Shown here piece by piece: positions 59,229-64,000 of a stretch of 64,000 bases of DNA. The stretch is from Mesorhizobium amorphae CCNWGS0123 (GTDB lineage: Bacteria; Pseudomonadota; Alphaproteobacteria; Rhizobiales; Rhizobiaceae), in assembly GCF_001686985.1 (NCBI RefSeq), contig NZ_CP015318.1, positions 4,276,001 to 4,340,000 on the forward strand, in the 5' to 3' direction. Each line of letters opens with the position of its first letter. Within the stretch, counting starts at the first letter, position 1. The notes beneath the pieces were generated by a model, which made no database searches, was not told the DNA's origin, and saw nothing but the letters and a program-made list of their open reading frames with translations. Position numbers and translations under genes: made by a program.

Positions 59229-59807
59229 TCAGGCCGGAATTGGGTGTAATTTCAGGTGCTGGATGAGGATGATCGTCTTGGCGTCGACGATGCGGCCGTC
59301 GGCAATTCCGGCCAGCGCCTCATCAAGGGTCATTTCCAGGACTTCGATGTCCTCGCCTTCCTCCGGTGCGCCGCCGCCGGCCGAAATGCGGTCGGCGGGC
59401 GTGTAGCGGGCGATGAAGAACCAGAGCCGTTCGGTCACGCTGCCGGGGCTCATATAGGGAGCAAACAGCCGCTCGACGTTTTTCAGACGATAGCCGAGTT
59501 CCTCCTCGGCTTCCTTGCGGATACAGGTTTCCGGGTCGTTTTCGTCGAGCAGGCCTGCGCAGGCCTCGATCAGCGGCTCGCGGTGGCCGGTGACATAGGC
59601 CGGATAACGGAACTGCCGCACAAGCAGCACCGTCGAGCGCTCGGGATCGAACGGCAGGATCACCGCGCCGTCGCCGCGATCGTAGGTCTGGCGGATCTGG
59701 GTCTCCCACTGCCCGTCACGGCGACGATAGTCGAGCACGGTCTTCTTCAGGACCGCCCAGTCATCGGAAAGCACTTCCTCCGAACGGATGCGAATGCGAT
59801 CTTCCAT
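59229..59807 (-). CDS. Nudix hydrolase, GDP-mannose/ADP-ribose pyrophosphatase type
   Basis: The product is 192 aa. The Nudix box is seen at about 92-115 in ACAGLLDENDPETCIRKEAE then EELGYR. The N-terminal half (AVILPFDPERSTVLLVRQFR) and the C-terminal MSPGSVTERLWFFIARY match NudK-like enzymes that cleave GDP-mannose. It probably acts in the cytoplasm on nucleotide sugars; substrate choice needs biochemical data. Confidence 0.88.
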   Translation of the reverse strand: MEDRIRIRSEEVLSDDWAVLKKTVLDYRRRDGQWETQIRQTYDRGDGAVILPFDPERSTVLLVRQFRYPAYVTGHREPLIEACAGLLDENDPETCIRKEAEEELGYRLKNVERLFAPYMSPGSVTERLWFFIARYTPADRISAGGGAPEEGEDIEVLEMTLDEALAGIADGRIVDAKTIILIQHLKLHPIPA

Positions 59808-59970
59808 AATGAACTCCGATGAACCCCTGCTCGCGTTCGAGGCGTAGCCGCGAACCGCTTTTCATGCAATCGGGCCAGCCATTGGTCCAGGGCGGTCATT
59901 CACTGCCCCGTGTCTGGCGCCGGCCGCATCGCCTGACTAAATAGCGGACTACGCCCTCCAGGAGCTTTCG

Positions 59971-61074
59971 ATGACCACATCGCTTTTCCAGCCGATCACG
60001 CTTGGCGGCCTCAGCTTTCCGAACCGCATCGCGGTGGCGCCGATGTGCCAGTATTCCGCCGAGGACGGCTCGGCCAGCGACTGGCACCTCCACCACTGGA
60101 TGAATCTGGCCATGTCCGGCGCTGGCATGGTCACCGTCGAGATGACTGACGTCGAACGGCGCGGCCGCATCACGCATGGCTGCCTCGGGCTTTATTCCGA
60201 CGACAACGAGGCCGCGGCCAGGCGCACGCTCGATGCGGCCAGGCGCGTCGCCCCGCCCGGCACGAAATTCGGCAGCCAGCTCGCCCATGCCGGCCGCAAG
60301 GCCTCCAACAGGAGGCCGTGGGAAGGCGGCGGACCGCTCGCGGCCGACCAGGATCCCTGGCCGGTCGTCTCCGCCTCGGCTATCGCCTACGACACAGGCT
60401 GGCAGGTGCCTCAAGCCCTGGAGGACGGAGAGGTCCTGCAACTCATCGAGCGCTTCGCCGAGGCGGCAAGGCGGGCCGAACGGGCCGGCTTCGATTTCAT
60501 CGAACTGCACGCCGCGCACGGCTATCTGATCTTCCAGTTCCTGTCGCCGCTGTCCAACCAGCGCACCGACCGTTGGGGCGGCTCGCTGGAAAACCGCATG
60601 CGCTTTGTCGTCGAGATCACCAAGGCGGTGCGGAAGGCCGTGCCCGGGCTGATGCTCGGCGCGCGGCTGTCGGTGAAGGAATGGGTCGATGGCGGCTTCG
60701 ATGTCGAGGACGCGATCGAAGTGGCCAAGGCGCTGAAGGCTGAGGGCATCGCCTATCTCTGCTGTTCGAGCGGCGGCAATTCGCCATTGCAGCAGCTGCC
60801 GTCAGGCCCCGGCTATCAGGTGCATCTGGCGGAAGCCGTGCGCAAGGGAGCCGACATTCCGACGCGCGCCGTCGGCCTGATCGACGATCCGCAGCAGGCC
60901 GAGATGATCATCGCCGACGGCCGCGCCGATATGGTGGCGCTGGCCCGCGCCTTCTTGGCAGATCCGCGCTGGGGCTGGCGTGCGGCGGCCACCTTCGGCG
61001 AGGAAATCCACCCGGCGCCGCAGCTTGCCCGCTCGGTAACGACGATGCGGCACTGGATTAAGGCGGCGGGTTGA
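59971..61074 (+). CDS. Old Yellow Enzyme-family NADH:flavin oxidoreductase (YqjM-like)
   Basis: The product is 367 aa. The FMN-binding TIM barrel shows PITLGGLSFPNRIAVAPMCQ (about 8-27), WHLHHWMNLAMSGAGM, QLAHAGRKAS, IELHAAHGYLIFQFLSPLSN (His-His active site), RWGGSLENRMRFVVEI and MVALARAFLADPRW. It reduces activated alkenes with NAD(P)H. Its stop codon lies inside the tandem repeat at 61071, so translation ends in the first unit. Confidence 0.92.
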   Translation: MTTSLFQPITLGGLSFPNRIAVAPMCQYSAEDGSASDWHLHHWMNLAMSGAGMVTVEMTDVERRGRITHGCLGLYSDDNEAAARRTLDAARRVAPPGTKFGSQLAHAGRKASNRRPWEGGGPLAADQDPWPVVSASAIAYDTGWQVPQALEDGEVLQLIERFAEAARRAERAGFDFIELHAAHGYLIFQFLSPLSNQRTDRWGGSLENRMRFVVEITKAVRKAVPGLMLGARLSVKEWVDGGFDVEDAIEVAKALKAEGIAYLCCSSGGNSPLQQLPSGPGYQVHLAEAVRKGADIPTRAVGLIDDPQQAEMIIADGRADMVALARAFLADPRWGWRAAATFGEEIHPAPQLARSVTTMRHWIKAAG

Positions 61075-61163
61075 TCGACTCCGTCGACAACAGGTTGATC
61101 GACTCCGTCGACAACGGGTTGATCGACTCCGTCGACAACGGGTTGATCGACTTCGTCGACAAC
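61071..61163. repeat. 24-bp tandem repeat (four units) at the OYE stop codon
   Basis: Units start at 61071, 61095, 61119 and 61143: TTGATCGACTCCGTCGACAA followed by CAGG, CGGG, CGGG and (in unit 4) C. Unit 4 has one change (ctt for ctc). Each unit is itself an imperfect palindrome (TTG-TCGAC ... GTCGA-CAA) and contains a GTCGAC hexamer. The first unit contains the OYE stop TGA (61072-61074), so the repeat follows a coding end. Confidence 0.9.
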
Positions 61164-61254
61164 TTTGATCGCGTCGGATTGCGGCTACTGAGACGTTTGG
61201 GCGCACGCTGGCAGACACGATTGCAACCAAATTGGCTGCTTTGCGTTGGCGGCC

Positions 61255-61533
61255 ATGATGGACAGCAAACCTTTTGAAACGCCGGTGGTGGTCGAACTCG
61301 GCCATGTCGGCAAATATCGCCAGATCCGCAGCACGCGGGAAGCCGCGGAGTGCCTGATGACGGTGTGGCCGCTCAACCGCGGCCCACGGCATCGTGATGC
61401 GCTCGACACTTGCCTCAAAGTGCTGGAGGGATATCGCTCGACCGCCGATGCGCGGCGGGCATTGATCGAAGCCGCCAAGGAATCGGAAGTACTGGTTCCC
61501 GACGACAGGCTGCTCGACAGCAAGCTGCATTGA
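61255..61533 (+). CDS. DUF982 protein
   Basis: The product is 92 aa from ATG 61255 (MMDSKPFETPVVVELGHVG); a TTG at 61246 is possible. The DUF982 pattern is seen: PVVVELGHVGKYRQIRSTREAAECLMTVWP, HRDALDTCLKVLEGYRS and ARRALIEAAKESEV. The family is abundant in Mesorhizobium and other Rhizobiales and has no known function. Confidence 0.88.
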   Translation: MMDSKPFETPVVVELGHVGKYRQIRSTREAAECLMTVWPLNRGPRHRDALDTCLKVLEGYRSTADARRALIEAAKESEVLVPDDRLLDSKLH

Positions 61534-61564
61534 ACTACGGGGGCATTTTCAACCGGAGGACTTC

Positions 61565-61804
61565 ATGGCGAAGCTGACTTACAAGATCGTCGAGCATGAT
61601 GGCGGCTGGGCCTACAAGGTCGGCTCGACCTTCTCGGAAACGTTCCCCAGCCATCAGGATGCGCTGCGCGCCGCCGAGATCGCTTCGGCCGAGCAGCAGA
61701 TTGCCGGCACCACGGACGGCATCCAGTACGAGGACGCCGACGGCAATTGGCATGACGAACTGGCCGATGGCCGGGATCGGCCGCAAACCGAAGTTTCCGA
61801 TTAG
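61565..61804 (+). CDS. DUF2188 protein
   Basis: The product is 79 aa with GGAGGA upstream. DUF2188 features: YKIVEHDGGWAYKVGSTFSE, FPSHQDALRAAEIASAEQ, YEDADGNWHDELA. Small conserved protein, function unknown. It is 31 bp downstream of the DUF982 gene and probably cotranscribed. Confidence 0.87.
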   Translation: MAKLTYKIVEHDGGWAYKVGSTFSETFPSHQDALRAAEIASAEQQIAGTTDGIQYEDADGNWHDELADGRDRPQTEVSD

Positions 61805-61878
61805 CCCGGTGTTGGTGACTGCGGCGGCTGCGGATGCCCCCCGAGAGCATCCTGCCAGCCACTCGCAAGAGCGGTTGA

Positions 61879-62166
61879 TTACTTGCCGCAGTAATGATCG
61901 TTGACGTTCAGCCCGGCATTGGCGTCGGGTCCAGCCGTGTTGGAGGCGCAGGGGCCGACCGGACCGGAATTGCCCAGCGTGTTCAGGCCTGATGCATCGC
62001 CACCCGCCGCTATGCTGCCGGTGGTGTTTCGATCGACAGACCTCGTGTCCTCATTGCCGAATAGCCAATTGTGATGACTGCCGGACGTTGACTCGGCTGA
62101 CTGGGCCAGTGCCGATGTGGCGAGGCCGATGGTCAAGGCCGAGGCAGCAAGAATTTTCATGATCAT
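61879..62166 (-). CDS. Small secreted hypothetical protein
   Basis: The product is 95 aa with a signal peptide (MIMKILAASALTIGLATSAL, cleavage at ALA-QS). The mature part is Gly/Asn/Ser-rich and has two cysteines (GPCASNTAG and DHYCGK). Low complexity, no recognised family. Convergent with the DUF2188 gene; lies 54 bp upstream of the end of the hydrolase on the same strand. Confidence 0.65.
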   Translation of the reverse strand: MIMKILAASALTIGLATSALAQSAESTSGSHHNWLFGNEDTRSVDRNTTGSIAAGGDASGLNTLGNSGPVGPCASNTAGPDANAGLNVNDHYCGK

Positions 62167-62220
62167 TGATGTTGACTCCGTGTCTCTGCCGCAAAGGTGC
62201 GGCGCGGGTACAACCGGTAG

Positions 62221-63234
62221 TCAGCCCAAAGGTTCAGTGAAATTGTTGTGAGCCTGTGTTGATGTTCGGCCCGTGAACGCCCGCTCGGCAATGCGCTTGA
62301 TGAAAGCGATAACGCGTTCTGGCTCGACGAATTGCGGCATATGTCCAAGCCCGTCGACAGCCTCGAAATCGAGCCCTTTGATCCTGTCCGGCATCGGCTC
62401 GCCATGGACAGCGATGCCAATGACGCGGTCGGCCGTGCCGAACAGGATGCCGGCCGGCATGGCGATCTCGCCATAGCGCTGCTCGATGCGGCCGAGGTCC
62501 TGTTCCACCGCCACGACATCGGTCGAAGTCGCATGATAGTGGGTGGGCCGCAGTCCGAGCCAGCCGCCGCCCACGATCATGTAGTCGCCGGCAACTGGCT
62601 GCGGCGCGAAGATGAATTTCATCGTCGGCTCCGCGTATTTCAAGCTTACCGGTATCGCCACCGTATAGGCCATGATCCAGCGCAACAGGCGTGAAGGAAC
62701 ATAGAGCAGGTCAAATTTTTGGCGCGCCCTGGTTTCCGGATGCGTCAACGGCGCGAGCAAGGCGATGCCCGAAATCGTCTCGGGATGTTCCACCGCCAAG
62801 GTCAGCACGATAGCGCCGCCAAGCGAATGGCCGACGACCAAAGGACGTTCCAGCCCAAGCGCCTCGATGAAGCGCCGCACCAGTTGCGCCTGCTCCGGCA
62901 GCCGGCCAGTCGCTCCGCTGGCCCGTAGCGAATGGCCCGAGCCCGGGCGGTCGAGCGCGATCAGATGGTAGCCGGGGCCGAAACGGTCGAACAGCGTATG
63001 CCGGAAATGGTGAAGCTGCGCGCCAAGCCCATGCAGGAACACGATCGGCCTGCCCTCGCCGGTCTCGACGTAGTGGATGCGGTTGCCGTCGATTTCGATG
63101 AACTTGCCGTTCGCCGGCACCAGCCTTTCGGCCTTCGCGGCGATCCACCATGTCGCCAGAACCAGGCCGGCGACCACGATCACCACCAGCAGCAGCAGGC
63201 CGCCGAACAGCCACGACAAAACAGACAGAAGCAT
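62221..63234 (-). CDS. Membrane-anchored alpha/beta hydrolase
   Basis: The product is 337 aa. The N-terminal hydrophobic segment (about 5-35: LSWLFGGLLLLVVIVVAGLV) anchors the protein. The hydrolase domain has HGLGAQLHHFRHT (oxyanion), nucleophile Ser in VGHSLGGAIVL (about 138), and C-terminal Asp/His in FGTADRVIG and GLGHMPQF. Probably periplasmic side; substrate unknown. Upstream divergent gene: CinA-like. Confidence 0.88.
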   Translation of the reverse strand: MLLSVLSWLFGGLLLLVVIVVAGLVLATWWIAAKAERLVPANGKFIEIDGNRIHYVETGEGRPIVFLHGLGAQLHHFRHTLFDRFGPGYHLIALDRPGSGHSLRASGATGRLPEQAQLVRRFIEALGLERPLVVGHSLGGAIVLTLAVEHPETISGIALLAPLTHPETRARQKFDLLYVPSRLLRWIMAYTVAIPVSLKYAEPTMKFIFAPQPVAGDYMIVGGGWLGLRPTHYHATSTDVVAVEQDLGRIEQRYGEIAMPAGILFGTADRVIGIAVHGEPMPDRIKGLDFEAVDGLGHMPQFVEPERVIAFIKRIAERAFTGRTSTQAHNNFTEPLG

Positions 63235-63387
63235 TTTTCACCCGAAGCGAACGCCCCGCACCATACCTGCCGCCGGTGCCACCGCAAGGCCATCGACGCG
63301 CGATCCGTGGCGCATTGCCGCCGGCCGCCCGCCGCGCTATCTCAGGCGACCCAGTCTTCCCAAGGCGACATCTTGCCGGAGCCTCTC

Positions 63388-64000
63388 ATGCCTGAAATCG
63401 TCACCGCCGCCATGCTTGTCATCGGCGACGAGATCCTGTCCGGCCGCACCAAGGACAGGAACATCGGCCACCTCGCCGACATCATGACGGCGATCGGCAT
63501 CGACCTGAAGGAAGTGCGCATCGTTCCCGACGAGGAGGACGAGATCGTCGCCGCGGTGAATGCCGTGCGTGCCCGCTACACCTACGTCTTCACCACCGGC
63601 GGCATCGGCCCGACGCATGACGACATAACGGCGGATTCGATCTCCAAGGCCTTCGGCGTGCCGTGCGAATACGACGCCAAGGCCTATGCCATGCTCGAAG
63701 CGAGCTACGCCGCGCGCGGCATCGAATACACCGAAGCACGCAAGCGCATGGCGCGCATGCCGCGCGGCGCCGACCATATCGACAATCCCGTCTCGATCGC
63801 GCCCGGCTTTCGCATCGGCAACGTCCATGTCATGGCCGGTGTGCCGTCGATCTTCCAGGCCATGCTCGACAATGTCGTGCCGACGCTGAAGGCGGGCACC
63901 AAAATGCTCTCGGCGACCGTGCATTGCCCGTTCGGCGAAGGCTTGGTCGGCGGGCCGCTGGGCGACATCCAGAAAGCCCATCCGGATACGATCATCGGCT
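63388..64000 (+). CDS. CinA-family molybdopterin-binding-domain protein, 5' part
   Basis: From ATG 63388 (MPEIVTAAMLVIGDEILSG) 204 codons run to the window end, still open. The MoCF/MPTase-like domain of competence/damage-inducible CinA proteins is clear: VIGDEILSGRTKDRNIGHLA, TTGGIGPTHDDITADSISKA, MPRGADHIDNPVSIAPGFRI and HVMAGVPSIF. Many CinA proteins also have nicotinamide mononucleotide deamidase domain, but short rhizobial paralogues have only this domain; the end is not visible. Confidence 0.9.
   Translation, partial: MPEIVTAAMLVIGDEILSGRTKDRNIGHLADIMTAIGIDLKEVRIVPDEEDEIVAAVNAVRARYTYVFTTGGIGPTHDDITADSISKAFGVPCEYDAKAYAMLEASYAARGIEYTEARKRMARMPRGADHIDNPVSIAPGFRIGNVHVMAGVPSIFQAMLDNVVPTLKAGTKMLSATVHCPFGEGLVGGPLGDIQKAHPDTIIG

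Noticed and set aside
61071..61163. CRISPR-like array
   Set aside because: Units are contiguous 24-bp repeats without spacers, and there are no cas-like genes nearby.

Overview
The window looks like chromosomal DNA of a GC-rich alphaproteobacterium of the order Rhizobiales, most likely Mesorhizobium or a close relative. The evidence is the protein sequences and gene order (amiC-mrcA-prfB beside rne; dsbA-like, aroQ, accB, accC, aat, DUF2155, NDUFA12 in a row), the alphaproteobacterial-type RNase E with an insertion in its S1 domain, and a 47-bp palindromic repeat family of rhizobial type. No database search was run, so the genus is an inference.

Layout. Positions 1-7 kb: the end of a glycine-zipper lipoprotein, a GFA-family gene and a second broken GFA fragment, then prfB (with its programmed +1 frameshift), mrcA and amiC on the minus strand. 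7.6-10.6 kb: rne behind a long leader, ending at a bidirectional terminator shared with glsA. 11.5-19.8 kb: a PLP aminotransferase divergent from an M48 protease, then a plus-strand run of a DsbA-like oxidoreductase, aroQ, accB, accC and aat, followed by minus-strand genes including the NDUFA12-type complex I accessory subunit. 20-25.6 kb: panB-panC (pantothenate), gatB, a YjhX-family gene behind a structured leader, a CBS protein and a rhomboid protease.

25.8-33.7 kb is the most unusual functional block. It holds a CUT2-type (ribose/xylose-like) ABC importer whose parts are interleaved with an LVIVD-repeat protein, followed by an Asp-box (BNR) propeller protein paired with a ThiS/MoaD-like protein, and closed by a second, paralogous periplasmic binding protein on the opposite strand. 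33.7-36.8 kb holds a candidate sRNA, PAS and PilZ proteins, and a BTLCP transglutaminase-like peptidase. 36.9-48.7 kb is a mixed housekeeping and accessory stretch (NYN/OST-HTH with an ankyrin protein, gamma carbonic anhydrase-like protein, cysE, HD protein, DUF192, double cold-shock protein, gloA, ilvA). 48.8-54.5 kb holds an atypical M24 peptidase homologue, tandem DUF900 lipoprotein hydrolases and adenine deaminase.

56.6-59.2 kb is a degraded insertion region at a tRNA-Leu(UAA) gene. It contains a 60-bp duplicate of the tRNA 3' half, a frameshifted integrase tail, a frameshifted LigD-type ligase start and a few small genes. The window ends with a Nudix hydrolase, an Old Yellow Enzyme homologue whose stop codon lies in a 24-bp tandem repeat, small DUF982/DUF2188 proteins, a membrane-anchored hydrolase and the start of a CinA-like gene. 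No CRISPR array, rRNA or intact insertion sequence was seen.
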